Origin: Sphingomonas sp. AOB5
GTDB lineage: Bacteria > Pseudomonadota > Alphaproteobacteria > Sphingomonadales > Sphingomonadaceae
DNA length: 64,000 nucleotides
Direction of reading: 5' to 3'
Assembly: GCF_029433115.1 (NCBI RefSeq)
Contig: NZ_JARNTV010000001.1
Coordinates: forward strand, 62,001 to 126,000
Shown here: in pieces, positions 1 through 9,389 of the stretch
Position numbering within the stretch: the first letter of the stretch is position 1
How the letters are laid out: each line of letters begins with the position of its first letter
Translations under genes and position numbers: made by a program
The notes under the pieces: model-generated
What the model was told of the DNA's origin: nothing
The model's database searches: none
Seen by the model: the letters and a program-made list of their open reading frames with translations, nothing else

Positions 1-1559
1 CCGGTCGAGAAGGTCGCATAGGTGGTGACCGTATCGCTCGGCTTGAAGGTCGCGCTGAACTTCCACGACGGCTTCGAACCCGTCGCCTTGACGCCCTCGG
101 TATAGGCATAGGGGGTGAAGGTGTTGAAGTTCACCGGAATGCCCAGCAGCGCATAGGTGAAATAGTTGAAGCCGCCCGCGGTCGCGAGATAACCCCCGGC
201 CTCGGTGAAGCCCTGTGCCGAGGTGCGGCCATAGCGCATGCCGCCGGTCAGCCAGAACTTGTCGGAGAAGCGGTAGGTCAGCTCGCCGAAGCCCGCCAGT
301 TCCTCGCTGATCGAGTGGGTGTACTGCTTCTGGTAATACTGGTCCGGCAGGCCGGTCAGCCCGCGCGCCGCAAGGAAGCTGGGCGACGAGCGGTAGAAAT
401 AGTCCACGTCGCGGCGGCGGTTGAGATAGAAGCCGCCCACGACGAACTGGAACGGACCATCGAACGACGAGACCAGCCGGGTCTCCTGCACGAACACCTT
501 GTCGAAACCGTTGGCGTCCAGACCGAAGGCAATCGGCGCGCCGGCATAGGAGCCCGCAGGGAAGGTGCCGGCCAGATCGACCCAGAAGCGCTGGTCGAAA
601 TCCGAATAGGTCGACGAGCTGGTCAGCCGGGCGAAGTCGAAATCATATTCGATCGTCGCGTTCAGCACGGTCTGCTTGCCGGTGAAGCGGTCCGGCTGGT
701 CCGACACGCGCTTCTCACGGCCGAGCGACGGCGAGGTCAGCGAAGAATCCTTGGGATCGCTATTCTCGTACGAACCGAGCAGGCGGATCGAGAGCCGGTC
801 GTTCGGGCGCCACAGCGCGATCACCCGCCCGCCATAGTCGATCAGCGTGTTCGAGTTGTGGACGCCGGTGCCGACGTTATCGAGATAGCCTTCCTCGTTG
901 CGATAGAAGCCGACTGCGCGGATGCCGAGCTTGTCGCTGACGATCGGCACGTTGACCATCACGTTATAGCGCTGGCGCAGCGAATCCGAACCGGTCAGGC
1001 CGATATCGGCCAGCGCCGCATAGTCGAAATCGTTGAGGTTCGGGCTCTTGGTCAGGATGCGCATCGCACCCGACAGCGAACCCGATCCGAACAGCGTACC
1101 CTGCGGGCCGCGCAGGAACTCGACGCGCTCGACGTCGAACAGGTTGGGATCGACCACCGTGGTGTTGCCGATCGTCGAGACTGGCAGTTCGTCGATATAG
1201 ACCGCGACCGAGCTTTGCAGATTGGCGTTGTAGCCGTTGGTCGCGATGCCGCGCGCGGTGAAGTTGTTGAAGTTCTGGGTCGGGCGGTTGAGCACCACAC
1301 CCGGTGTCTCGCGGGCGATGCCTTCATAGCCGACGATACCCTTGTCGGTCATTTCCTTCTGGGTGAAGGCGGTGACGCTCAACGGCACGTCCTGCAGCCG
1401 CTCTTCGCGGCGAGTCGCGGTGACGATGATTTCCTGATTGTCGGCGCTGTCTTCGCCATGGTCCTGCGTCCGGGCGGGCGCGGAGTCCTGCGCCATTGCC
1501 GGCGCGGCGGTGACGAGCAAGGCACCGGCCGCAGCCGACGCGAGAAGAATTGCTCTCAT
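1..1559 (-). CDS. TonB-dependent outer-membrane receptor (C-terminus cut by window edge)
   Basis: This is the first 519 residues of a TonB-dependent receptor; the gene runs off the left edge, so the end of the beta-barrel is missing. Residues 1-24 form a Sec signal peptide ending AMAQ. A TonB-box-like stretch (EIIVTATRR, about residues 42-50) leads into the plug domain, which carries VPLSVTAF and the plug motif RGPQGTLFGSGSLSGA. The rest is alternating polar and aromatic strands typical of the barrel. Members use TonB-ExbBD energy to import siderophores, vitamins, glycans or aromatic compounds. The substrate cannot be read from this sequence. The ATG follows directly on a good signal peptide. 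No Fur-like box is visible upstream, so regulation by iron is not suggested. Confidence 0.93.
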   Translation of the reverse strand, partial: MRAILLASAAAGALLVTAAPAMAQDSAPARTQDHGEDSADNQEIIVTATRREERLQDVPLSVTAFTQKEMTDKGIVGYEGIARETPGVVLNRPTQNFNNFTARGIATNGYNANLQSSVAVYIDELPVSTIGNTTVVDPNLFDVERVEFLRGPQGTLFGSGSLSGAMRILTKSPNLNDFDYAALADIGLTGSDSLRQRYNVMVNVPIVSDKLGIRAVGFYRNEEGYLDNVGTGVHNSNTLIDYGGRVIALWRPNDRLSIRLLGSYENSDPKDSSLTSPSLGREKRVSDQPDRFTGKQTVLNATIEYDFDFARLTSSSTYSDFDQRFWVDLAGTFPAGSYAGAPIAFGLDANGFDKVFVQETRLVSSFDGPFQFVVGGFYLNRRRDVDYFYRSSPSFLAARGLTGLPDQYYQKQYTHSISEELAGFGELTYRFSDKFWLTGGMRYGRTSAQGFTEAGGYLATAGGFNYFTYALLGIPVNFNTFTPYAYTEGVKATGSKPSWKFSATFKPSDTVTTYATFST

Positions 1560-1714
1560 GCGTTCTCTCCCAGCGAGCGCCGATCGTGAATGCCGGTCGC
1601 TACGAGGGTCAAGCTGCATGCCGGGGCGGCAAATGTCAACACTCACTATCAAGCGTGTGAATATCTTTGAGGCCGCGCTGGTTACGCCTCCGGAACGGCA
1701 ATTTCACCGCAATG

Positions 1715-2182
1715 TCAGTCGGGAATCACTTCGCTCGCCAGGATTTCGATGGCGTCGGGCTTGCCGTTGAACGCGACGAACTCCCCCGTTTCCGCGCCGA
1801 TCAGCGCGCGGGCGAGCGGCGCCTGGAACGCGATCCGGTCCGCCGCGGGGTCGGCTTCGTCATGGCCGACAATGTCGATCACCCGCTCCTTGCCCGCCAG
1901 CCGGATGCGCACGCGCGATCCGATGGCGACCACATCCTCCTCGGGCACCGGCGCAACCTGCGCTGTCGACTGGCGCGTGTGCCAATAGCGCAATTCGCGC
2001 TTCAGCACTTCGCGGGCCTCGTCGTTGCTTTCGGCCGCAACCGCGGCTTCGATCTCCGCGACCTTGGCCGCCAGCAGCGCGGGTCCGCGCGGCGTGACCA
2101 TGTTCGGACCGGCCGGCAGCGGCAGTTCGAACTTCGGCTCCTTGTGTTCCTCATCGCTTTCGCGGCGAAACGCGACACTCAT
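1715..2182 (-). CDS. GreA/GreB-family transcription elongation factor-like protein
   Basis: A 155-residue protein with a GreA/GreB-type C-terminal domain (about residues 75-150: EDVVAIGSRVRIRL, then IAFQAPLARALIGAETGEFVAF). Gre factors bind the RNA polymerase secondary channel and trigger cleavage of backtracked transcripts. The N-terminal part (about residues 30-70) is rich in Ala and Glu and could form the short coiled coil of the family. I chose the ATG giving MSVAFRRESDEEHKEPKF; an upstream in-frame ATG at 2245 has no ribosome site and would add a stretch unlike the family. The gene is divergent from the SRPBCC gene at 2347. It may be a Gre-like regulator rather than the main GreA. Confidence 0.82.
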   Translation of the reverse strand: MSVAFRRESDEEHKEPKFELPLPAGPNMVTPRGPALLAAKVAEIEAAVAAESNDEAREVLKRELRYWHTRQSTAQVAPVPEEDVVAIGSRVRIRLAGKERVIDIVGHDEADPAADRIAFQAPLARALIGAETGEFVAFNGKPDAIEILASEVIPD

Positions 2183-2346
2183 GACTCTGATTCCAAGCTG
2201 TAAAATCCATCTCTGCCGCGCCCGCGCCAATTCTTCAAACGCCATGGCAAGAGGGATATTGATATTGTGCGCTTGCGAAGGAATACTGCTGCGATGCAGC
2301 ACGCACCGGATTCGCTTCAGATCCTTCCGCCAGGCGGCGCCTGCTG

Positions 2347-2793
2347 ATGCCCGTCGCGCCGCGGCTCACCCTGCTGCTGCGCCTCAAGGCTTCGCCCGAA
2401 ACCGTGTTCGCATTGTGGACCAAGGCCGATCATGTCCGCCAATGGTGGGGCGGGACGAAGGGCCGCGCGATGATGGCGCAGCTCGATCCACGACCCGGCG
2501 GACGCTTCTGGGTGCCGGTGCGCCCCGCAGAGGGTCCGGGCTATGACACCTACGGCATCTTCAGCGATGTGATCCGCGGCGAAGCGCTGATCATCGACTG
2601 GGAAACCGACAATGCCCGCCCCTCGCGGCTGGTGATCCAGTTGCTCAAGCTGGGCGACTGGACCGAGATCACCATCACCCATCGCAACTTCCCCAGCGAA
2701 GCCGCGCGCGACCTGCAACTGGCGCGCTGGCAGGATTCGCTCGTGGCGCTGGAAACCTATGCGGCGACGATCGGACCCGACGACGAGGATTGA
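2347..2793 (+). CDS. SRPBCC (AHSA1-type) domain protein
   Basis: A 148-residue protein made of one SRPBCC/AHSA1 domain. The N-terminal SPETVFALWTKADHVRQWWG motif is typical of this START-like fold, followed by PGGRFWVPV and a C-terminal helix ending in a WQDSL segment. Members bind small hydrophobic ligands or act as Aha1-like cochaperones, and bacterial copies are often stress-linked. Nothing here identifies a ligand. It is divergent from the Gre-type gene and followed after 42 bases by a CAP-domain gene, so co-transcription of those two is possible. Confidence 0.82.
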   Translation: MPVAPRLTLLLRLKASPETVFALWTKADHVRQWWGGTKGRAMMAQLDPRPGGRFWVPVRPAEGPGYDTYGIFSDVIRGEALIIDWETDNARPSRLVIQLLKLGDWTEITITHRNFPSEAARDLQLARWQDSLVALETYAATIGPDDED

Positions 2794-2835
2794 CCGCGCT
2801 GGCCTTTCCCGGCCCCGCGATGTTAGCCTTCACCG

Positions 2836-3348
2836 ATGCACAGCTTCCTGTTCCCGCTTGCCGCGCTCCTGACCCTGACCGGCGCCGTGCCGCCGCAATC
2901 GCCGTCGCTGCGCGACGCGATGCTTGCCGTCCATAATGGCGAGCGGCGCCAGCTCGGCGTACCGCGGTTGAAGTGGAACGAAGCGCTGGTCGCCGATGCG
3001 CGGGTGCATGCCGAATGGATGGCCCGCACCGGCCGCTTCGAACATTCGACCGCACGCAACAATCAGGGCGAGAATCTTTGGGCCGGCACACGCGGCGCCT
3101 ATCGCTTCGCCGAAATGGCGCAGTCCTGGCTGGACGAGAAACGTTACTATCGCGACGCGCCGTCACCCAACAATTCCACCACCGGCAAATGGTCGGACGT
3201 GGGCCATTACACCCAGATGGTTTGGTCGACGACGACCGATGTCGGCTGCGCCGTCGCGAGCAGCGCATCGATGGACTATCTGGTGTGCCGCTATTCCCCG
3301 CCCGGCAATTATGCGGGGCAGAAGGCCTATCAGCCGTTCAGACCGTGA
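2836..3348 (+). CDS. secreted CAP (SCP/PR-1) domain protein
   Basis: A 170-residue protein with a short hydrophobic signal sequence (residues 1-18) and one CAP domain. The CAP signatures are visible: HNGERRQLGVPRLKWNEALV near the start, HAEWMA and FEHST (the conserved His/Glu positions), GENLWAG, then GHYTQMVW and the final CRYSPPGNYAG. It should act outside the cytoplasm. Bacterial CAP proteins are poorly understood; cell-wall or lipid binding has been proposed. Its stop overlaps the convergent sufA stop by 11 bases. Confidence 0.88.
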   Translation: MHSFLFPLAALLTLTGAVPPQSPSLRDAMLAVHNGERRQLGVPRLKWNEALVADARVHAEWMARTGRFEHSTARNNQGENLWAGTRGAYRFAEMAQSWLDEKRYYRDAPSPNNSTTGKWSDVGHYTQMVWSTTTDVGCAVASSASMDYLVCRYSPPGNYAGQKAYQPFRP

Positions 3349-3694
3349 AGCTCTCGCCGCATCCGCATGCGCCCTTGGCGTTGGGATTGTTGAACACGAA
3401 GCCCGCGGTGAAATCGTCCTCCACCCAGTCCATCGTCGATCCGACCAGGTAGAGCACCGACGCGCCATCGACGAAGAAGGCGCCGCCCGGCGTCTCGATC
3501 CGCTCGTCGAACGGCTTGGCGTCGCTGACATAGTCGACCGAATAGGCCAGCCCCGAACAGCCGCGGCGCGGCGTCGAGAGCTTGACGCCCACCGTGCCCT
3601 CCGGCGCGCGCGACATCAGGTCGGCAATGCGCGCCTCGGCCGAGGGAGTGAGATTCAGCGCGGCTGGACGTGCGCGGGTTTTGATCTCGGTCAT
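3338..3694 (-). CDS. sufA: A-type Fe-S carrier protein (SufA/IscA family)
   Basis: A 118-residue A-type carrier. The three family cysteines are present: one in RRGCSGLAY (about residue 46) and the CGCGE pair at the C-terminus. Together they bind and pass on a nascent iron-sulfur cluster. It is the last gene of the SUF operon, 103 bases after sufT, with a 9-bp-stem hairpin in that gap that could lower its expression or process the message. ErpA is a close relative, but the position at the end of a suf operon favours SufA. Confidence 0.92.
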   Translation of the reverse strand: MTEIKTRARPAALNLTPSAEARIADLMSRAPEGTVGVKLSTPRRGCSGLAYSVDYVSDAKPFDERIETPGGAFFVDGASVLYLVGSTMDWVEDDFTAGFVFNNPNAKGACGCGESFTV

Positions 3695-3769
3695 GGTCGG
3701 TCCTCAAAAATCCGGCGAGACCCGGTCCGTCGCTGGGGCGTTGCCGCTCCGACGACACCTCTCGCCTCA

Positions 3770-3791
3770 CCCCTCCCGTTCGCGGGAGGGG
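3770..3791. repeat. short GC-rich hairpin between sufT and sufA
   Basis: A perfect 9-bp inverted repeat (CCCCTCCCG / CGGGAGGGG) around a TTCG tetraloop, six bases after the sufT stop. There is no T-run on the minus strand, so it is not an intrinsic terminator. The arm resembles the CCTCTCCCG palindromes at 20804-20944, so it may be a single-arm copy of that repeat. In the mRNA it would protect or separate the sufA segment. Confidence 0.7.
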
Positions 3792-3797
3792 ATATTT

Positions 3798-4268
3798 TCA
3801 CAACATGCCCAGTTCGAGCTTGGCTTCGTCGGTCATCTTGCTCGGGTCCCATGCGGGATCCCATACCAGATTGACCTCGGCATGGCCCACGCCGGGCACC
3901 GAACCCACGCGCAGCTCGACTTCGGCGGGCATCGATTCGGCCACGGGGCAATGCGGCGTGGTGAGCGTCATCGTCACCACCGCATGACCGTCCTCGGTCA
4001 CCTCGACGCCATAGATCAGCCCCAGATCATAGATGTTCACCGGAATCTCGGGATCGTAGATTTCCTTCAGCGCATCGACGATCGCCGCCTGCAGCGCGCC
4101 GCCCTCGCCCGCTTGCGGGTCGGCAGCAGGCTTCTGCGACAGGAAGCCTTCGAGATAGTCGCGCTTGCGCTCGAACGTCTCGCGCGGGCTCGCATCGTCG
4201 ACACGTGCCTTCGCCGGAGCCTCGACCGACTCGACTTCCTCGACTTCGAATTTGGGTTGTTCGCTCAC
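3798..4268 (-). CDS. sufT: SUF-associated MIP18/DUF59-family protein
   Basis: A 156-residue protein with a 55-residue charged N-terminal extension and a MIP18 (DUF59) domain: ALKEIYDPEIPVNIYDLGLIY, then VTMTLTTPHCPVAESMP with the conserved Cys, and PAWDPSKMTDEAKLELG. SufT proteins help mature Fe-S enzymes when demand is high. It starts at a GTG overlapping the sufS stop (GTGA), so the two are translationally coupled. The extended N-terminus is acidic and looks disordered. Confidence 0.9.
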   Translation of the reverse strand: MSEQPKFEVEEVESVEAPAKARVDDASPRETFERKRDYLEGFLSQKPAADPQAGEGGALQAAIVDALKEIYDPEIPVNIYDLGLIYGVEVTEDGHAVVTMTLTTPHCPVAESMPAEVELRVGSVPGVGHAEVNLVWDPAWDPSKMTDEAKLELGML

Positions 4269-5476
4269 CCGAATATCCTCGTTACGCGTTCGACGCCCTT
4301 CACCAGCGCCTCGATATCCCTTGGCCCGCTATAGACCGCGAAGCTGGCCCGCGCGGTGGCCGGCACGCCCAGCACGTCCATCAGCGGCTGTGCGCAATGA
4401 TGCCCGGCGCGGATCGCGACCTGCCCTTCGTCCAAGATGGTGGCGACGTCGTGCGGATGCACCCCCTCCACCGCGAAAGAAACGATGCCCGCGCTGTCCT
4501 CCGGCCCGAACAGCCGCACGCTGTTGATCGACGACAGCGCCTCGCGCGTCATCCGCACCAGCGCGGTCTCGTGCGCATGGATGCGCTCCAGCCCGATCCC
4601 GTCGACATAATCGCACGCGGCATGCAGCCCGAGCACGCCGACGATATGCGGCGTCCCCGCCTCGAACCGGCCCGGCGGCGGCGCATAGGTGGTCTTGGCG
4701 AAGGTCACCCGGTCGATCATCGATCCGCCGCCCTGATAAGGCGGCATCGCGTCGAGCAGCTCGTAGCGGCCCCACAACACGCCGATCCCGGTCGGGCCGT
4801 ACAGCTTGTGACCCGAGAAGACGTAGAAATCGCAATCCAGCGCCGCGACATCCACGGCCATCCGCGGCACGGCCTGACACCCGTCGAGCAACAACTTCGC
4901 ACCGACCGCATGCGCCAGATCGGCGGCCCGCTTCGCATCGAGCGTCGAGCCGAGAACGTTGGAGACATGCGCCAGCGCGACCAGCTTGTGCCGCTCGGTC
5001 AGCATCGCCGCCATCGCGTCGAGATCGATCCGCTGGTCGGCGGTCAGCGGGATCACGTCGATCTCCGCGCCCACCCGCTCCGCGACCATCTGCCACGGCA
5101 CGATGTTCGAATGATGCTCGAGCGTGGAAAGCAGGATGCGGTCGCCCGCCTTCAGCTGCGTGCCCGCCCAGCATTGCGCGACCAGATTGATCCCCTCGGT
5201 CGCGCCGCGGACGAAAATCGTCTCCTCGGGCTTGCCGCCGATGAACTTCGCCACCCGGTTACGCGCCGCCTCGAACGCATAGGTCATGTCGGCCGAGCGC
5301 TGATAGACGCCGCGATGGACCGTGGCATAGGTCTCGCCATAGCCGCGATGGATCGCATCGATCACCGGCTTCGGCTTCTGCGCCGTAGCCGCGGTATCGA
5401 GATAGGCCCAACCCTCGGGGATCGCCGGGAAATCGGCGAGCAGATCGAGCGGGCGGGTGTCGATGGCCACGCTCAC
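4265..5476 (-). CDS. sufS: SufS-type cysteine desulfurase
   Basis: A class-V PLP enzyme of about 403 residues that takes sulfur from L-cysteine for Fe-S assembly. The PLP lysine lies in SGHKLYGPTGIG (around residue 225) and the persulfide cysteine in RAGHHCAQPLM (around residue 360), the short SufS-type loop rather than the long IscS one. LEHHSNIVPW and LDGCQAVP are family motifs. I chose the GTG that overlaps the sufD stop (GTGA) because neighbouring junctions use the same arrangement; a GTG 18 bases upstream is the alternative. No sufE-like gene is seen in the operon. Confidence 0.93.
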   Translation of the reverse strand: MSVAIDTRPLDLLADFPAIPEGWAYLDTAATAQKPKPVIDAIHRGYGETYATVHRGVYQRSADMTYAFEAARNRVAKFIGGKPEETIFVRGATEGINLVAQCWAGTQLKAGDRILLSTLEHHSNIVPWQMVAERVGAEIDVIPLTADQRIDLDAMAAMLTERHKLVALAHVSNVLGSTLDAKRAADLAHAVGAKLLLDGCQAVPRMAVDVAALDCDFYVFSGHKLYGPTGIGVLWGRYELLDAMPPYQGGGSMIDRVTFAKTTYAPPPGRFEAGTPHIVGVLGLHAACDYVDGIGLERIHAHETALVRMTREALSSINSVRLFGPEDSAGIVSFAVEGVHPHDVATILDEGQVAIRAGHHCAQPLMDVLGVPATARASFAVYSGPRDIEALVKGVERVTRIFG

Positions 5477-6566
5477 AGCGCCGCCTCCAGCCACGCCTCG
5501 GCATCCGCCGCGAAAGCCTCACGCACAGTCTCGTCGCCGATCCGGTCGAGCGCATCGCCGACGAACGCATGGGTCAGCAGCGCCTTCGCACGCGGTTCGG
5601 GAATGCCGCGGCTTTCCAGATAGAACAACGCCTTGCGGTCCAGCTCGCCCACGGTCGCGCCGTGCGCGCACTTCACATCGTCGGCGAAGATCTCCAGTTC
5701 GGGCTTCAGATTCACCGTCGCGGTGCGCTTGAGCAGCAGGCCGCGCAGCGACTGCTCGCCATCGGTCTTCTGCGCATCGCGGCGAACCTGCGCGCGCGAT
5801 GCCATGCTGGCAGTGGACAGGTCGGCCGCGACCGCGCGCCACACCTGACGGCTGGTCCCTTCGGGCAAGGCATGGTCGATGACGGTGGCGCTATCGACAT
5901 TCTCGTCGCCGCGCGTCAGCAGCGCGCCGCCGGCTTCGCCATAGGCGCCTTCGCCGCACAGCAGCACCAGCGCCTCGATCCGCGCGGTGCGGCATCCGGC
6001 CACCAGCGCGGTGCTGGTGAAGCTGGCTGCCTTGGCGACCGTCGCCGACACATAATCGGTATGCGCGCCGCGATCCTTGAGGACCCGCACCGCACGCATC
6101 AGCCGCGCACCCTCGGCCAGCTCGACCCACAGGCTGGCATTGCTCCAGCCGGTGCCGACATGCGTTTCGACCAGCGAGGCGACTGCGTCGGACTGCATCA
6201 CGATCTTGTTCGAAAGATGCGCGACACCGCCAGTGGTGGCGTGGATCACCTGGATCGGACCGTCGAGCGCGGCCTGGGATCTGAGATGCAGCACATAGCC
6301 CGCCTGCGCATCGTCACAGGCCCGGACGGTGTACGCATTGGCGCGGGTCTTGACCCGGGCCGCGGAAATCTCGAGCGGACCGGGTGCACTGCCCTGTGCA
6401 TCGAACACACCGTCGACGAACAGCAGGCGCGGGCCCGGCACATCGATCCACAGATGCGCGATATCGGGCGCATCGCCGCGCGGCGATGCGGCCAGCGCCT
6501 CGAGCGGCGCGGCATCGAACCAGCGCCAGTCTTCCTTGATCGGCGCGTCGAGGACGAGGCCTTCGG

Positions 6567-6570
<4 letters not shown>
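5473..6570 (-). CDS. sufD: SufD scaffold subunit
   Basis: A 365-residue SufBD-family protein. The C-terminal half holds the parallel beta-helix and the conserved CAHGATVGELD(R)KALFYLESRGI block followed by the small helical domain ending VREAFAADAEAWLEAAL. With SufB and SufC it makes the SufBCD scaffold on which clusters form; SufD is thought to help iron entry. It overlaps the sufC stop by four bases and the sufS start by four. The N-terminus is short and divergent, as is usual for SufD. Confidence 0.92.
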
Positions 6571-7312
<742 letters not shown>

Positions 7313-7316
<4 letters not shown>

Positions 7317-7399
7317 TCCTTGGGGCCGCCGTCACGGCGTCCGATGATTTGGGCGGACTTGAAGTCCGGCTGCGCAAGCTGTTCTCCGGGCAAGGTCAT
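7313..7399 (-). CDS. possible 28-codon ORF coupled to sufC
   Basis: A short ATG-to-TGA frame of 28 codons fills the gap between the preceding 305-residue protein and sufC. It has an AAGGTGA-like ribosome site about five bases before the ATG. It starts five bases after the upstream stop and ends in an ATGA overlap with sufC. The product would be hydrophilic and begin MTLPGEQLAQPDFKSAQ. I recognise no family. It could be a real small protein, a coupling device that carries ribosomes to sufC, or chance; its placement fits the overlap pattern of the whole operon. Confidence 0.4.
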
Positions 7400-7403
7400 G
7401 GCT

Positions 7404-8321
7404 TCACCTTCCCACCCCCGGAAATTGCGCGTCGATCTCGATCTCGCCTTCATCGAGCAGCTTGTTCCGGGCCGCGACATCCGAATGCCCAGATGCCATC
7501 AGCGCGGCATCCGCGCGCTTGCGGGACTGGCTTTTCGTATCCGCGCATTCCAGCGCCGTGCGCGATTGATAAGTCGGCAGACCATTTCTGGGCGCGAGTT
7601 CCCGGCCCTTCAGCCGGCACTCCATATAGGGCGCATAGGCGTTATAGATCTCGGCGAGTATCGGCCGTGCGGCACGCGGCGGCGGCGGCATCGGCACGCC
7701 TTCACCGTCGATCCGATCGATCTCGGCCAGCGTCGCTTCCACCCGGGCATTCCGCTCGGCCGCATCGGAGACGCCGCTGCCAAGCAGAGCATGATCCAGG
7801 TTGCCGGCCACCGCCTTTCTCACCCTTGTGCAATTGGGCGCGCGCGATCGACGCGATCCGTCACCGATCCGGCACATGATATAGGGCTTCACCACCGGCA
7901 TCAGTTCGGACGGAAAGCTGAACGTCGCCAGCAGTCGTGTGTTCGACGATGACCCGATGTTGCGACGCGCCGGCGGCGCCTCATCGGACTTGGTCGCGCT
8001 GGCGATTTCGACCTGCTCATAGCCGTCAAACGCAGTGACGATCGCGTTCCGGCGGCGCGAGGGATCGCTATAGGCGGGCAAGGCTGCGAGCAGCCTTTCC
8101 GACTGGTTCATCGCATCGACCTTCACCGAAGCGCAGGCGGCGAAGGCCGCACGGACGCGCGGCAAACGCGGCGCCGGCATCATGGCGGGACGAATCTTGT
8201 CGTACTCCTCCACGAAGCAGTCGCTGTATCGCACGACCTGCGGCGCGATCGCCTTCGGCACCGGGGCCCCGCCCGCATCCTGCACAGGCAGCATCAGCAA
8301 TGCCATCATGGTAGCGATCAT
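7404..8321 (-). CDS. secreted protein of unknown function, in SUF operon
   Basis: A 305-residue protein with a short N-terminal hydrophobic stretch (MMALLMLPVQDAGGAP) that looks like a signal peptide. The mature part is hydrophilic and holds several spaced cysteines (for example YSDCFVEE, ACASVKVD, YIMCRIG, NCTRVRK, YMECRLKG, ECADTK), perhaps two repeats of the same 100-130 residue unit: both halves contain a VKPYIMCRI / NAYAPYMECRL type motif. I do not recognise the family. It overlaps the upstream secreted gene by four bases, so it is made with the Fe-S machinery although it appears to act outside the cytoplasm. Confidence 0.8.
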   Translation of the reverse strand: MIATMMALLMLPVQDAGGAPVPKAIAPQVVRYSDCFVEEYDKIRPAMMPAPRLPRVRAAFAACASVKVDAMNQSERLLAALPAYSDPSRRRNAIVTAFDGYEQVEIASATKSDEAPPARRNIGSSSNTRLLATFSFPSELMPVVKPYIMCRIGDGSRRSRAPNCTRVRKAVAGNLDHALLGSGVSDAAERNARVEATLAEIDRIDGEGVPMPPPPRAARPILAEIYNAYAPYMECRLKGRELAPRNGLPTYQSRTALECADTKSQSRKRADAALMASGHSDVAARNKLLDEGEIEIDAQFPGVGR

Positions 8322-8857
8322 CGCGGCGTTTCCTGCCCGTTCGAAAGGGTGATGGCCGGGCCGCTGCTCGGCGCCTTGGGCAGCGGCGGCAGGGTCACCC
8401 GCTGGCGCTCGGTATCGCGGCTGACGCTTTCATTGGTGATCGGGCCGATCGCGGTCGGCGAAACCGGGGCGACCGGCTTGACCAGCGCGGGCATGGTGAA
8501 GGTCTGGACCCCGCTGTCGTCCTTGCCCGTCTCGACCGGCGGCGGGATGACGATCGCGGCCTGCTCCAGCGCGGTCAGCTCGACGCAATCGCTCACTTCG
8601 TCGCGGGTTTTTTCGTAGCAGACCGGCGTCGCCTTGCACGCGTCGCTGTCGCGCTTCTGGCTGCCGCTGGAAACCATCACCCGGCAGTTGCGCAGCTTGC
8701 CGTCCGCGGTCTTGTCGAACAGCATCGTGGTCCGCCCGAACGTGGCGCGCACAACGATCTCCTCACCCTGCTCCTCGTCCACAGCACCAGCGTCCTGCGC
8801 CCAGGCGGTGCCGGGGAGCAGGAGAGCAGCGAACAGGATCAGGAACAGTGTCCGCAT
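8318..8857 (-). CDS. secreted protein of unknown function, in SUF operon
   Basis: A 179-residue protein with a clear signal peptide (MRTLFLILFAALLLPGTAWAQ). The mature part has a VRATFGRTTMLFDKTADGKLRNC stretch, four cysteines in the middle (RNCRVM, DSDAC, TPVCYEK, VSDCVEL), and a Pro/Thr/Val-rich, probably disordered C-terminal third. I see no known domain. The four cysteines suggest disulfides in the periplasm. The ATG overlaps the upstream stop by one base (TGATG) and its stop overlaps the next start by four. An upstream in-frame start is possible but would place residues before the signal peptide. Confidence 0.8.
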   Translation of the reverse strand: MRTLFLILFAALLLPGTAWAQDAGAVDEEQGEEIVVRATFGRTTMLFDKTADGKLRNCRVMVSSGSQKRDSDACKATPVCYEKTRDEVSDCVELTALEQAAIVIPPPVETGKDDSGVQTFTMPALVKPVAPVSPTAIGPITNESVSRDTERQRVTLPPLPKAPSSGPAITLSNGQETPR

Positions 8858-9054
8858 CACGCTTCCACCAGATGCGAGGCTTCGAACACAAGCCACGCGC
8901 CGGCCAACCCGACGAGCGCGAGCGCCGCAAGATTGGCCACGCGGCTTCCCCGAGCGCTTCGAACCGCACTCGGCGCACGCGTCAGCAAGAAAGTGACGAG
9001 CGCCACGGCCAGAGCGATGCCGAACAAGAGCAGGTCGATATCGAGCCGCGACAT
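8857..9054 (-). CDS. small two-helix membrane protein, in SUF operon
   Basis: A 65-residue protein with two predicted membrane helices (about residues 7-24 and 41-60) and a basic loop between them (RAPSAVRSARGSR). No family recognised. Both ends overlap neighbours by one base (TGATG), showing translational coupling to the 111-residue protein before it and the secreted protein after it. Confidence 0.78.
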   Translation of the reverse strand: MSRLDIDLLLFGIALAVALVTFLLTRAPSAVRSARGSRVANLAALALVGLAGAWLVFEASHLVEA

Positions 9055-9389
9055 CAGACGAGCGCCTCCGGCCGAACGAGGTTCAGCACAAACTTGACGT
9101 TGTACGCGAAGAATTCCCGCTCGGGCGTGATGACGAGATGGGTGACATGCGCGTGCGAGAAGCTGTCCTGCGCGGTGATGCCTTGGTCGTGGATGCCCAG
9201 ATCGACCATCAGCGCGCCGTCCTTGCGGGCGACGTCCTTATATTCGTACACGGCCTCGCCACCGCCGCCGATGATCGTGCCGCCTTCGATCAGCACTTCA
9301 TATTCCGGCTCGTCGATATCGACCCAGCGGCCCTGCATCTCGTCGGGCAGCGGCGCCTCACGCGGGAGGCGAACGGCTTCCTCGGTCAC
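9054..9389 (-). CDS. uncharacterised 111-residue protein following sufB
   Basis: A cytoplasmic-looking protein without signal or membrane segment. It contains [20 protein letters not shown] followed by alternating beta-type segments ([42 protein letters not shown]), which suggests a small all-beta fold; a lipocalin-like GRW motif is a weak hint only. It begins at a GTG within a GTGA overlap with the sufB stop, so it is made with SufB. Function unknown; the location argues for a link to Fe-S assembly. Confidence 0.8.
   Translation of the reverse strand: MTEEAVRLPREAPLPDEMQGRWVDIDEPEYEVLIEGGTIIGGGGEAVYEYKDVARKDGALMVDLGIHDQGITAQDSFSHAHVTHLVITPEREFFAYNVKFVLNLVRPEALV

Noticed and set aside
315..1589. 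A long plus-strand frame (424 codons) opposite the TonB receptor
   Set aside because: Arg/Ala/Asp-rich antisense frame typical of high-GC DNA; the minus strand carries a full signal peptide and plug domain.
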